From: Anaeramoeba ignava
Taxonomy: Eukaryota; Metamonada; Anaeramoebidae
Length of the DNA: 64,000 nt
Direction: 5' to 3'
NCBI GenBank assembly: GCA_028826165.1
Contig: JAPDFW010000077.1
Location: forward strand, 186,001-250,000
Positions 45,849 through 57,112 of the stretch are shown here, one piece after another. The notes beneath the pieces are model-generated. The model ran no database searches and was not told the origin of the DNA. It was given only the letters and a program-made list of their open reading frames with translations. The position numbers were made by a program, and so were the translations under genes. Position 1 is the first letter of the stretch, and the number at the start of each line of letters is the position of its first letter.

Positions 45849-48800
45849 AAAATTCAAATAAACGAATAAAATTCAAATCTCCATTAACATATTCTTCAAT
45901 TAATTGAGATAAACCTTTTTCATTCAAAACTTGTTTGTTTTCATTCTCATCAAAAAATCCAATTTGAGAACAAGAAAATAATTCTTCTAAATCTTCAACA
46001 GAAACTTTTTTGTCAATATCACGATAGAAAATTTGTTTTGAATTATTAGTAAATTTAACCCTAATCTTGGCAAAAGAAGATTTCCTAAAAGCTAATTTTT
46101 CAAGATAAACCAATCTATCAAGAGATTTCTGTTGAGCAACTTGTATTTTTGATGTATTATTTTCATTCTGAGTTTTTGATGTATTATTTTCATTCGAACT
46201 TTTCGGGAATTGGACCAAAGTTAATTTTCTTTCAAAAGAAGGATTTGGAGATTTAGTTTTTTCATTTGTATTTTCATTTGTATTTTCATTTGTTTTTTCA
46301 TTTGTTTTTTCATTTGTTTTTTCATTTGTTTTTTCATTTGTATTTTCATTTGTATTTTCATTTGGTAAATGTCCCCATTCAGTTTCAAAATGAGATTTAT
46401 TTTTATAAAATTTTTTTTCAATATCCTCAATAGTTTCAAGATTAAAATAAGTTTCTTTGCGTTGGAAAGAAAGATTATTTTTGGATGTTTGATTTTCCAA
46501 CTTAGTGAGACGATGATCCTTCTTCATTCCTAAATTCATCATTTTTCTTTGATTTAAAGCTTGAATTTGGATTTGCTTTTGTTTTTGAATTTGTTGTTGA
46601 ATTTCTTCTTGTTTTTGTTTTAGTTCTTCTTGTTGAATCAAAATTTTATCTTCATTTGTATTTTTTACATCATCCTCAATTTCTGTTGGAATTTCCACCA
46701 TTTCAAAATCTTCAAATTCTCCAAAAGAATCTTCTGTTTTTTGTTCCTCTTCTTTTTCAGATGGTGTTTCAACTAACGTTAATCCCTTTTTATATTTGGG
46801 ATCAAATTCAAAAACATTGTTTCCAAGTGTTCCTCCAAATAGGACTATTCTTGAATCTTGTTCTTTTTCATAAAGAACTGCTGAATGACGTGATCTTTGT
46901 TGTGGTTTTTCGCCAATTTCGTTAACTTCATTCCATTTAGCTGACTGGAAATCAAGTGCAAGAACATCCGAAAAGGCTTCAAGTGCAGCTTGGCCTCCAA
47001 AAACCCATAATTTTTCATCAAACACGATTGCTTTCATGTTGAAGGAAAAGTTTTAATTATTTTGATTATTTTTGATTATTTTTTTAAAAAATTACATGAA
47101 TGGAAAAATCTTGATTTTAGTGTTTCTCCCTTTATATCAGCTTCATAGAAAATATTTTTATCTTTCAATGAGAAAAGATCATAAAAAAATTTAGAAATGA
47201 GAATAAAAAAAAACTTTTTTTTTTTCCAATTAAATTTTCAAATATACCAAGATCATAAACCCAAACATCATGAAAAATATTTGTTTTTGCTGATCCGCCA
47301 ATAATAACCAATTGAAAACCAAAAAAGCTTGAAGAATGCCAAGCTCTTGGTGAAGGAATGGATCCTTCAGTTTCAATTTTAAACCATGTTATTTTCTCAA
47401 AAGAAGTTGTATCAAGACAATAAAAATCCTGTAAAAATTCACAAGAAGAAGATCTTCCTCCAAAAATCCAAATTTGATTTGCAATTACAGATGCAGAATG
47501 CGCGTATCTTGGTTCTGGAGGTGCTCCAATAACTTCAGGATCATTGACCCATGTTTTTGTTTCTGAAATTTTTTTATTTTAATTTTTAAAATTTAATTTC
47601 AAAAAATTTATACCAATTTCATAAATGTGCAAATCTCCAAATTTTTCTTCATCTCCTTCTCCTCCAAAAATATATAAACGATTTTCAATATTTGATAAAG
47701 AACAACAAACACGAGGTTTTGGTGGATTTCCTTTTTCAGGAATAACCGTTTTCCATTCATAAGTTTCTAAATTAACACAATTTGCGAATTGAGAAATAAT
47801 TGTGAATTTTTGAATTTTAGATTTTCAAAAATATAAGATAAAAATATACCTAAATAATATTGATACAAAGTATTTGTTTTTTGGAATTTAATCTCAAATT
47901 GATCCTGATATTGTTCAATTGGATATTCACCTCCAAAAATATACATAGTATCCCCAATAATACAAGCTTGATGTCTTTGTAACTCCTCAGGAACTTCTCC
48001 ATAACTTGGAAGTTTGTTCCATTTAATTGTATCTTAATAATATCAAATTGAATAAACGAAATTTATTTTTGTATTTTTTAAATAAAAATTTCTTGTTTTC
48101 ATGTTTGGGTCAAAAATACCAAGATATGTATTTTTCAATTCATTAATCGCTTCATCAAATAAACTTTTCCATTCTTCAGCTGTCTTTAAATCCTGAAATT
48201 TTAAAATGAATGTTTGATGCTCAGTTTTTAATTGGAATGAACTGCTGTGTTCTGATGATCTTTTTGTTTTAGTTTCTCGGAGTGGAACAATTAATTCTGT
48301 ATGAAAAGTCAAATCTTTAGCGACTGAAGTGAACAAAACACAATCACTAAATAAAAAACATCTGTATTTCCCAGGTGATTCTGTTCCAGTAAGCTCAAGT
48401 GAAACATCCTTTAAAAAAGTTCTTGAAAGCGAGAAAACTTCCTAAAAAGAAAATCAAATTTAATATTAATAATAATAATAAAACAAATTTATTACAAATC
48501 CTTTAATTAATGATCGAATTGAAAGAAGTTTTTTCACTCTTTCTTGATCTCTCTTTTTTTGGTTAATTCTTTCAGCAACTTCTCGAACTTTAAGAAGTGA
48601 TTTCTCGAAATATTGAAAATCGACATGATTTGGATTCGAATTTTTCACAATTTCCTGAATATTTTTTGTTTAAAAATAAAAGTAAGAAAAAATAACATAA
48701 GGATCGAATTAAAATGTAATTAATAAACAGACATTAAATAAGAGGACATATCGGGGAATTCTTTGGATAGGTGTTATGAGTAAAGCTGTGAGATTTAAGC

Positions 48801-49337
48801 CTTGAAGTTCTTGAGAAGATTCAACTTTTTCAAGAAACTTATGGAAACTTCGATTTTTTCTACTTTCATTAAGAACAAATTGAGATTCATCATAATTATT
48901 AACATATTCTATATAAATTTTTAAAAAAGGGATAATTTGAATAATAATATCTCCATAATAAGTTTTGGTTGGATCATATCTCCTGGTTCGTAATTGATTG
49001 AGGAACTCTTCGCTAATTCCATATATAACTTCTACATTTGAAAAAATTGTTCGGATTGTTTCGTTTGGTAATACTTTTTTTTCTTGAATTGGATTCTTAA
49101 AATGTTTAATTATTAAATCGAGTTGTTTTAGAAATCTTGCTTCGGTTTCAATTAATTCTTCAAATGCTCTTTTTCTTGTTCTTTCTCTTAAAAAGCTTTC
49201 TATTTTTTTTTTTTTGATGAATTGATTTTGCTTTTTTTTTTTAGAATTTAGAATTTACTTCCTTTCACGAATTTTCTCACAAGAAATCCTCTACAAATTT
49301 TTTGTATTTTTATAGCAGAATTATTTTGTTCATTCAT
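45847..49337 (-). CDS. IQ-RhoGEF(DH)-PH-kelch protein
   Basis: Nine exons: 49337-49259, 49199-48733, 48654-48496, 48441-48120, 48032-47850, 47766-47614, 47562-47248, 47161-47096 and 47030-45847. They sum to 2,928 nt, 975 residues, in frame at every join. An IQ calmodulin-binding motif is at about residues 10-22 (IQKICRGFLVRK). A DH domain follows (RAFEELIETEARFL; conserved LTALLITPIQRIPRYVLLF), then a PH domain (about 236-345) and kelch repeats (MYIFGGE, LYIFGGEGDEE, IWIFGGRSSS, LVIIGGSA, LWVFGGQ). A coiled-coil/NEKT repeat segment and a C-terminal module KIRVKFTNNSKQIFYRD that may be PB1-like end it. DH-PH proteins activate Rho GTPases and so actin dynamics. RhoGEF plus kelch is seen mainly in amoebae. 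Introns are 59-87 bp. The frame may continue past its stop after a one-base slip (see 45582-45846). Confidence 0.88.
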
Positions 49338-49469
49338 TTTTGGAAAGAAAAAAAATGAAAAAATAAAAAAAATGGAATTTTAATTTTAATTTCAAAATGA
49401 ATTTAGATTTTAATTTTAATTTTAATTTTAATTTTAATTTTAATTTTAATTTTAATTTTGATTTTGATT

Positions 49470-49785
49470 TTAATTGAAAATAATCAATTCCAGTTTCTAA
49501 TTTCATTAATAATTTCTTGTGTAATTTTAATTTCATTTTTAATTTGATTTGAATAAATCCAATATTCAAATATTTGAAATGATTTATTACTTAATTCACT
49601 ATAATCTGTAACTTTATTTGAAGTATCATTTGTTACAGATAAAAACATTCCTCGATATAATTTACTTCTCATTATTAATATTAATTTTGGAAATTTATAT
49701 TGTTTTTCTTTTCTTTCAATAATAAAATCTTTTTCATTTTCATTTAAATAAATTCTTTTCATTGTTTCTTCAATTTTTGTTGAGA
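49470..49785 (-). pseudogene. RCC1-BTB 3' fragment A
   Basis: Codes MKRIYLNENEKDF ... KFPKLILIMRSKLYRGMF ... FEYWIYSNQI, the same as the last BTB domain of the intact gene at 57113-58873. An extra T near 49500 shifts the end (NEIRNWN). The N-terminal 450 residues are missing. It lies directly downstream of a secreted-protein gene on the same strand. Confidence 0.85.
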
Positions 49786-49873
49786 TTTGTTTTTCTTTTT
49801 ATTGATTTTGGAAAGAAAAGAAAAGAAAAGAAAAGAAAAGAAGAAAGAAATGTTTTTTGAAGTAAAAGAGGAA

Positions 49874-50251
49874 TCAAAAGAAAAATGAAAAAAGGAAAAA
49901 AACCAAAGAAAGTAAAACTGAAAATGTTGAACCTAAATTCCCAGAATCAGGAAGATTAATACATTCACCAGGAGATATATGATCTGAAGTCTCACTTCCA
50001 GTACAATCATAACTATCATATTGATAAATATAACCATAACTATCAAACTGAAACGAGGAAATGTCATGATCAATTACTGGATAGCAAACATCTGCATTAA
50101 AACTACCAGAATGAGCTTCGTTTCTGCAATCTGGTGAATAATATGATGAGTAATAAGTCACAGTAGTAACACTTATTTTATAGGAATTCTTATCCCAAGC
50201 TGAAACTAAAGAAACAAAAATCAAAAGCAAAAAAACAAATGTGGTTTTCAT
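49874..50251 (-). CDS. Small secreted, probably GPI-anchored protein, paralogue 1
   Basis: 125 residues from the ATG at 50251-50249. The open frame goes further upstream, but this start puts a clear signal peptide (KTTFVFLLLIFVSLVSA, then WDKN) at the N-terminus. The middle is rich in Y, S, D and C with four cysteines (SPDC, DVCYPV, DCTGS, GECINL) shared by the family. The C-terminus is SGNLGSTFSVLLSL followed by an all-hydrophobic stretch to the stop, the layout of a GPI-anchor signal. No known domain recognised; DCTGS-type spacing suggests two disulphides. Four paralogues stand in a row on the same strand. Signal and tail are nearly identical among them while the middle differs, as expected of surface proteins under diversifying selection. 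Function unknown. Confidence 0.82.
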   Translation of the reverse strand: MKTTFVFLLLIFVSLVSAWDKNSYKISVTTVTYYSSYYSPDCRNEAHSGSFNADVCYPVIDHDISSFQFDSYGYIYQYDSYDCTGSETSDHISPGECINLPDSGNLGSTFSVLLSLVFFLFSFFF

Positions 50252-50478
50252 AAAAATAAAAAATAGTTTAAAAAAGAATGAATTCAGAATAAGACCTTTT
50301 TGTTGCTTTTTGAAAAAAAAAATTTTTTTTTCCATTTCTAACAAAAAACTTTCAAAAAAAAAATTATTTTCCTCTTTTTTTCTCCTTTTCTTTTAATTTT
50401 AATTTTAATTTTAATTTTAATTTTAATTTTGAATTTTAATTTTGATTTTAATTTGAATTTTAATTTTAATTTAATTGA

Positions 50479-50763
50479 AAATAATCAATTCCAGTTTCTA
50501 ATTCATTAATAATTTCTTGTGTAATTTTAATTTTGATTTTGATTTTGATTTTAATAAATCCAATATTCAAATATTTGAAATGATTTATTACTTAATTCAC
50601 TATAATCTGTAACTTTATTTGAAGTATCATTTGTTACAGATAAAAACATTCCTCGATATAATTCACTTCTCATTATTAATATTAATTTTGGGAATTTATA
50701 TTGTTTTTCTTTTCTTTCAATTATAAAATCTTTTTCATTTTCATTTAAATAAATTAAAATCAT
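50479..50763 (-). pseudogene. RCC1-BTB 3' fragment B
   Basis: Carries the same last-BTB sequence (YLNENEKDFIIERKEKQYKF ... IFEYWIY) and then stops where the SNQIKNEIKI stretch has been replaced by a GATTTT repeat. It lacks all upstream domains and lies downstream of secreted paralogue 2. Confidence 0.85.
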
Positions 50764-50907
50764 TTTTTAAAATTCAAATGTTTTGTTGAGATTTGTTTTT
50801 CTTTTTATTGATTTTGGAAAGAAAAAATTAATAGAAAAGAAAAGAAAAGAAAAGAAAAGAAAAGAAAAGAAGAAAGAAATGTTTTTTGAAGTAAAAAAAA
50901 AGAGGAA

Positions 50908-51279
50908 TTAAACCAAAAAGAAAAAAAGCAAAGAAACCAAAGAAAGTAAAACTGAAAATGTTGAACCTAAATTCCCAGAATTTGGAAGATTAACACAACC
51001 ATAGGCTGGGACATAAGTTGAAGTATAACTTCCAGTGCAATTATAACTATCATATGAATAAAGATAACCTGAAGTATCAGATCCAAAGGAAGAAACACCA
51101 TGATCATCAACTGGATAACAAGTATTTGCATCAAGATTGCCAGCATATGCTGGATCTACGCAATCTGAAGAATAATATTCGACTACACCAGCAGCAACAC
51201 TTATCTCAAATGAATTCTTATCCCAAGCTGAAACTAAAGAAACAAAAATCAAAAGCAAAAAAACAAATGTGGTTTTCAT
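50908..51279 (-). CDS. Small secreted, probably GPI-anchored protein, paralogue 2
   Basis: 123 residues from the ATG at 51279-51277. The signal peptide is identical to paralogue 1, followed by WDKNSFEISV. Cysteines are in SSDC, NTCYPV, NCTGS and YGCVNL. The tail NSGNLGSTFSVLLSLVSLLFF is the shared GPI-type end. The NCTGS asparagine makes a possible N-glycosylation site. Upstream, the frame runs into lysine-rich sequence that I regard as non-coding. Confidence 0.82.
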   Translation of the reverse strand: MKTTFVFLLLIFVSLVSAWDKNSFEISVAAGVVEYYSSDCVDPAYAGNLDANTCYPVDDHGVSSFGSDTSGYLYSYDSYNCTGSYTSTYVPAYGCVNLPNSGNLGSTFSVLLSLVSLLFFFLV

Positions 51280-51400
51280 TGTTTTTAAAAAATTTTCAAA
51301 GAAAAAATAAATATTTCTTTTCTTGATCCAAATTTCTTTTATCCTCTTTTTTTGTTTTTTTTGCTTTTTTTTATTTCTTTTATTTTTTAGCAAAATTTTA

Positions 51401-52150
<750 letters not shown>

Positions 52151-52499
52151 AATATTTTTTTTGAGAATTTCAAAAGACTTGAAGAAGAATAAGAAAAGAA
52201 AAATTAAAACAAAAAAAATGGATTTTTTGAATAAATAAAAGCTTTTTTTTTTTTAAAATTAAATGAAATTTAAAAAATTTTTCTTATTATTTTTCTTTTT
52301 CTCATTTCTAAAAATATTGGAAAAAAAACAATGAAAATTTTATTTTAATAAATTACTTAGCAAATTTTTTTTTCTTTTTAAAAAAATTCCAAATAAAAAT
52401 CGATTATTGAACATTGATTTAATTGGAAATAGTCTTTTATATCTTTCAATTTTGTAATAATTAAATCCTTAATTTCTTTAATTTCTTAAAAATCATCAA
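52151..52499. other. Non-coding spacer
   Basis: A/T-rich spacer between the 145-bp repeats and BTB fragment C. At 52410-52490 weak traces of the RCC1-BTB 3' end (GATTTAATTGGAAATAGTC) can be seen, but with no usable frame. Confidence 0.5.
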
Positions 52500-52782
52500 A
52501 TTGAATAATTTCTTGTGTAATTTGAATTTCATCTTTAATTTGATTTGAATAAATCCAATATTCAAATATTTGAAATGATTTATTACTTAATTCACTATAA
52601 TCTGTAACTTTATTTAGATGTATCATTTGTTACAGATAAAAACATTCCTCGATATAATTTACTTCTCATTATTAATATCAATTTTGGAAATTTATATTGT
52701 TTTTCTTTTCTTTCAATAATAAAATCTTTTTCATTTTCATTTTCATTTAAATAAATTCTTTTCATTGTTTCTTCAATTTTTG
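52500..52782 (-). pseudogene. RCC1-BTB 3' fragment C
   Basis: Carries the same BTB stretch as fragments A and B. The frame is broken near 52615, where TTTATTTAGATGTATC replaces TTTATTTGAAGTATC. The copy lies downstream of secreted paralogue 3 with the same (AAAAG)n junction. Confidence 0.85.
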
Positions 52783-52885
52783 TTAAGATTTGTTTTTCTT
52801 TTTATTGATTTTAGAAAGAAAAGAAAAGAAAAGAAAAGAAAAGAAAAGAAGAAAGAAATGTTTTTTGAAGTAAAAAAAAGAAGAA

Positions 52886-53257
52886 TCAAAAGAAAAATGA
52901 AAAAAGTAAAGAAACCAAAGAAAGTAAAACTGAAAATGTTGAACCTAAATTCCCAGAATTTGTAAAATTAAAGCATTCTCCACTTGTTATTTGATTTGTG
53001 GTATAACTTCCAGTGCAATTATCACTATCATATGAATAAAGATAACCTGAAGTATTAGACATAATCGAGGAAATATTATGATCAATAACGGCATAGCAAG
53101 TATGAGCCATAAGAGAAGCAACATATGCTTGATTAGTGCAAGTTGAGGAATAAAATTCGATTACGCTTGCATTAACACTTGTCTCAAATGAATTCTTATC
53201 CCAAGCTGAAGCTAAAGAAACAAAAATCAAAAGCAAAAAAACAAAATTTGCCTTCAT
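52886..53257 (-). CDS. Small secreted, probably GPI-anchored protein, paralogue 3
   Basis: 123 residues from the ATG at 53257-53255. Signal peptide KANFVFLLLIFVSLASA, then WDKNSFETSV. Family cysteines are in SSTC, HTCYAV, NCTGS and GECFNF. The middle has more N-x-S/T sites (NISS, NTSG, NCTG, NFTN) than the other paralogues. The tail NSGNLGSTFSVLLSLVSLLFS is conserved. The most diverged member in its middle part. Confidence 0.82.
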   Translation of the reverse strand: MKANFVFLLLIFVSLASAWDKNSFETSVNASVIEFYSSTCTNQAYVASLMAHTCYAVIDHNISSIMSNTSGYLYSYDSDNCTGSYTTNQITSGECFNFTNSGNLGSTFSVLLSLVSLLFSFFF

Positions 53258-53929
53258 TATTACCAAAAAATTCTGAAAGAAAAAAATAATTCGATGCAAA
53301 AGAATTTTTTTTCTTTTAAGTTTTTTGGCATTATTTGGGATCTTTTGGCATTTTTTGGTTTTTTCTTCTTTTTGATCAAATTGACAAGGATTATTTAATT
53401 GTCTATTCTTATCGAAATTTTATGATATTGTTAAATTAAGGATGCCAAATTATTTGAGGGAGATTCATTTTGACTCAATGATCTAGTAAATTTGATAAAA
53501 AAATCTAATAATTAATTCAAAAAAAAAGGATGGGATTTTGTAAAGGAAGAAAAAAACTTCAAAAAAAAAAAAGTAAAAAAGGAGAAAATTCACAAAATAG
53601 AAAATATAATTTGAATAACTAAATATTTTTCAAGATTGGAAAATGAAGAATAATGAAGAAAATATTTTGAAGAAATGTAATATTTGGGAATATCTTCATT
53701 AAATTTTCAAATAATTTTTGATTTCAATGCAAAATAAAAATTTGATGAAGTGTTTCTTTAATTTGAATTTTTTAAATATTTTCGAATATTTTTCCATTTT
53801 CCTTTTGAAAATTTTTATTGATTTTAGAAAGAAAAAAAATCAAACCAACTCAAATCAAAAAGAAAAGAAAAAAAGAAAGAATTGTTTTTTGAAGTAAAAA
53901 AAAGAAGAATCAAATCAAATCAAATCAAA
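53258..53929. other. Spacer between secreted paralogues 3 and 4
   Basis: Non-repetitive AT-rich sequence. At 53300-53360 there are direct repeats of TTTTTTGGCATT/TTTGGGATC. 53820-53930 has the family 3' flank (AAAGAAAGAATTGTTTTTTGAAGTAAAAAAAAGAAG and (AAATC)n). No BTB fragment is left here and no gene is seen. Confidence 0.5.
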
Positions 53930-54301
53930 TCAAAAAGCAAACAAAGCAAAGAAAATCACCAAAGAAAGTAAAACTGAAAATGTTGAACCTAAATTCCCAG
54001 AATCTAAAAGACTAATACATTCCCCAGGCTCAAAATAAACTTCCTTTTCACTTCCAGTACAATCAGTACTATAATATGAACGAAGATAACCTGTAGTATC
54101 AAAGGAAATGGAATAAACATCATGATGAAGTACTGGATAGCAAACGTCTGCACTAGCAATACCAGAATATGCTTGATTTGTGCAATATGACGTATAATAT
54201 TCTGTGTAATAAGCTTCATCACTTATTTCATAGGAATTCTTATCCCAAGCTGAAACTAAAGAAACAAAAATCAAAAGCAAAAAAATAAATGTGGTTTTCA
54301 T
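53930..54301 (-). CDS. Small secreted, probably GPI-anchored protein, paralogue 4
   Basis: 123 residues from the ATG at 54301-54299. Signal peptide KTTFIFLLLIFVSLVSA, then WDKNSYEISDEAYY. Cysteines in TSYC, DVCYPV, DCTGS and GECISL. Tail DSGNLGSTFSVLLSLVIFFALF. The 5' flank (AAAAATAAAAAATAGTTTAA and CAGAATAAG) is shared with paralogue 1, so those two units derive from one duplication. Confidence 0.82.
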   Translation of the reverse strand: MKTTFIFLLLIFVSLVSAWDKNSYEISDEAYYTEYYTSYCTNQAYSGIASADVCYPVLHHDVYSISFDTTGYLRSYYSTDCTGSEKEVYFEPGECISLLDSGNLGSTFSVLLSLVIFFALFAF

Positions 54302-54409
54302 AAAAATAAAAAATAGTTTAAAAAAGAATGAATTCAGAATAAGAATTTTTTATTCGGAACAAAAAAAACTTTCAAAAAAAAATTGTTTTCCTCTTTTTTT
54401 TCTCCTTTT

Positions 54410-54840
54410 TTTTCAAATAATTTTTGATTTAATCTATATTTTAATATTAATTTATGAGCTTCAATTATTTCACCATTTTCGGTTTTAAATGAAATATCAC
54501 AAAATTCTTTTCTTTGAAATAGTTTTATCAAATCTTCTTCAAGATTGGAAAAAGGAGGAGGAGAATAATAAAGAAATGAATTGAAATATCCACAAGAAAT
54601 ATGATAATTAGAAATATTTTCATTAAATCTTAATTCAGGAAGTTCAATTTGAATTGGAATTAAATAAAATTTTTGATTTGAATTTATTAATTCACAATGA
54701 GAATTATATCCAAATCCGATCAATTTTCCCCTTAAAAGTTAAAACCAAATTATGAGAATCACCAACAGAAAAATCAAGAATATTATCATATTCAAATAAA
54801 GATGATTTGATTTCAGTAAATTCTTTTGTAATTTATTTAT
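54410..54840 (-). pseudogene. RCC1-BTB middle fragment D
   Basis: Corresponds to the fourth RCC1 blade and start of the BTB domain of the intact gene (FGYNSHCELINSNQ, LPELRFNENISNYHISCG, FCDISFKTENGEIIEAHKLILKYRLNQ). A single extra A near 54735 shifts the frame relative to the KSSLFEYDNILDFSVGDSHNL part upstream. Both ends are cut off sharply. Confidence 0.85.
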
Positions 54841-55242
54841 TTAAAATTGATAAAAAAAATTTTTTTTGAAACAAAAAACAAAAATTAAAAATTGAAAATT
54901 CTTCAGATTTAAAAAGCTATAATATTTTCAACAAATTGAAATTCAGCGCCGTTTTAAATTCATCATAAGAAATTTCAAATTTTCAATTAATTCAAAAAAC
55001 TTTTATTTTAATATTTTTTTTAAATGAAAAAAATGAAAAAAATTTTTTTTACTTTTTAAACCAAAAAAAAAAGGAGAATAGAATTAAAAGGAGAAAAAAT
55101 TTTTTCTTTTTAGATTTTAATTTAATTTTAATTTGAATTTTAATTTTAATTTTAATTTTAATTTTAATTTTAATTTTAATTTTAATTTTAATTTTAATTT
55201 TAATTTTAATTTTAATTTTGATTTTAATTTTTAATTTTAATT
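54841..55242. other. Spacer with (AATTTT)n array
   Basis: Holds T/A-rich spacer and, at 55110-55250, a hexanucleotide AATTTT array. The same array type follows the intact RCC1-BTB gene at 57020-57120, so it belongs to the duplicated 3' flank. Confidence 0.8.
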
Positions 55243-57000
55243 TTAATTTTGATTATTAAATTTGTTAATTAATAAATCAAATAAATTTGGATTTGTTTGA
55301 TTTAATTGAAAATAATCAATTCCTCTTTCTAATTCATCAATTATTTCTTGTGTAATTTTAATTTCATTTTTGATTTGATTTGAATAAATCCAATATTCAA
55401 ATATTTGAAATGATTTATTACTTAATTCACTATAATCTCTAACTTTATTAGAAGTATCATTTGTTACAGATAAAAACATTCCTCGATATAATTCACTTCT
55501 CATTATTAATATTAATTTTGGAAATTTATATTGTTTTTCTTTTCTTTCAATAATAAAATCTTTTTCATTTTCATTTTCATTTAAATAAATTCTTTTCATT
55601 GTTTCTTCAATTTTTTCATTGGAATTTATAATTTCTTTAATTTCAGAATATAATTTTGGATTTATTTTGGAATTATTTGAATAAATCATTTCAAATATTT
55701 GATTTGATTCTTTAATTGATTTTTGAAATAATTTCTTGAATTTTTTCAATTTGATTTTCATTTTGATTTAATCTATATTTTAATATTAATTTATGAGCTT
55801 TGATTATTTCTCCATTTTTGGTTTTAAATGAAATATCACAAAATTCTTTTCTTCTAAATAGTTTTATCAAATCTTCTTCAAGATTGGAAAAAGAAAGAGG
55901 AGAATAATAAAAAAATGATCTTCTTAGTCCACAAGAAATATGATAATTAGAAATATTTTCATTAAATCTTAATTTAGGAAGTTCAATTTGAAATGGAATT
56001 AATTGATATTCTTTATTTCCAGTTCCTAATTGACCATAATAATTATTTCCAAATCCTATTAATTTTCCATTTGAAGTTAAAATCAAAGTATGATAATCAC
56101 CAACAGAAAAATCAAGAATATTATCATCATTTTCAAATAAAGATGATTTGATTTCAGTAAATTTATAAGTATTTTTGCCAAATCCATTAGATTGCCAATA
56201 TCCACATGAATAAAGCTTTCTTTTTGGATTTTGATTTTCATTTTCATCTTCAATCAACATTATTGAATCACCATTTCCAGATTGAATATCAATTATTTTA
56301 CCTTTTGGAATATTTTGGATTTTGGTTAATTTTTGGATTATTGTTTCTTTTTTTGATTCTCCTAATCCAAGTTGACCATAATCATTATCACCACATCCAA
56401 ATAATTCTTGATTTGAATTTAAAAGGAAAACATGAAAAGACATATTTCCTGAAAATATTTTAGAAACATTTTTCATCATTAAAATTGGTTTTTTGTTTTT
56501 GGAAGTGTTTCAGAATCAAAACCAAGTTGACCAAATTGATTTGAACCAATTCCATAAGCATTATGATTTGAAGTTAATAAGTAAATTGAAACAGCTCCAG
56601 AAACAATATCTTGAATTATTCTATCATTTTTATCTTCAATTAATGATGAAATATTGATAAATTTATTTGGATTTTTTGAATTAATATCTTCTCCTTTGGA
56701 AAATAGATTTCCTTCTTTTGTTAAAATAGCTTCATTACGATAACCAACAGATACTTTTTGAATATTTTCTTCAATTTGGATTTTTTTAGGTTTTGATTTT
56801 GAATCATTTTCACTTAAATATTCTATTGCTTTTCCATTTTTAAAAAGGAAAATTGTTCCCAAGTTTCCTGATGAAATTTGTTTAATTTGTTTTTCATTTT
56901 CATTTTCATTTTTAAATTGAATTGGTTTTGTTATTTTATTTGGTTTATTTTTTATAAGTTTTGGGTATAGATTCGCACCAAAAAATATAATTTCATTCAT
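55243..57000 (-). pseudogene. RCC1-BTB gene copy E with two frameshifts
   Basis: Full-length relative of 57113-58873, starting MNEIIFFGANLYPKL. It is broken at two places: near 56485 (in the QLGFDSETL...LMMKNVSKIF region, one base off) and near 55735 (EIISNKSIKESN has become EIISKIN-stop by a 2-base loss). The three pieces are 57000-56479, 56479-55712 and 55761-55243. All domains are otherwise present: RCC1 blades (QNAYG-like, LFGCGDNDYGQLGLGESKKE, KLIGFGNNYYGQLGTGN), then BTB. Either a young pseudogene or a gene with sequence errors; no GT/AG pair rescues the frame. Confidence 0.8.
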
Positions 57001-57112
57001 TTTTGAAAAGAAAAAAATGAAAAAATATGAATTTTAATTTTTAATTTTAATTTTAATTTTAATTTTAATTTTAATTTTAATTTTAATTTTAATTTTAATT
57101 TTAATTTTAATT

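Noticed and set aside
48033-48119. A 25-bp intron (GTTTAT...AAG) in the RhoGEF-kelch gene
   Set aside because: It would not keep frame and is far shorter than all others; the donor GTATTT at 48119 gives an 87-bp intron with the right phase.
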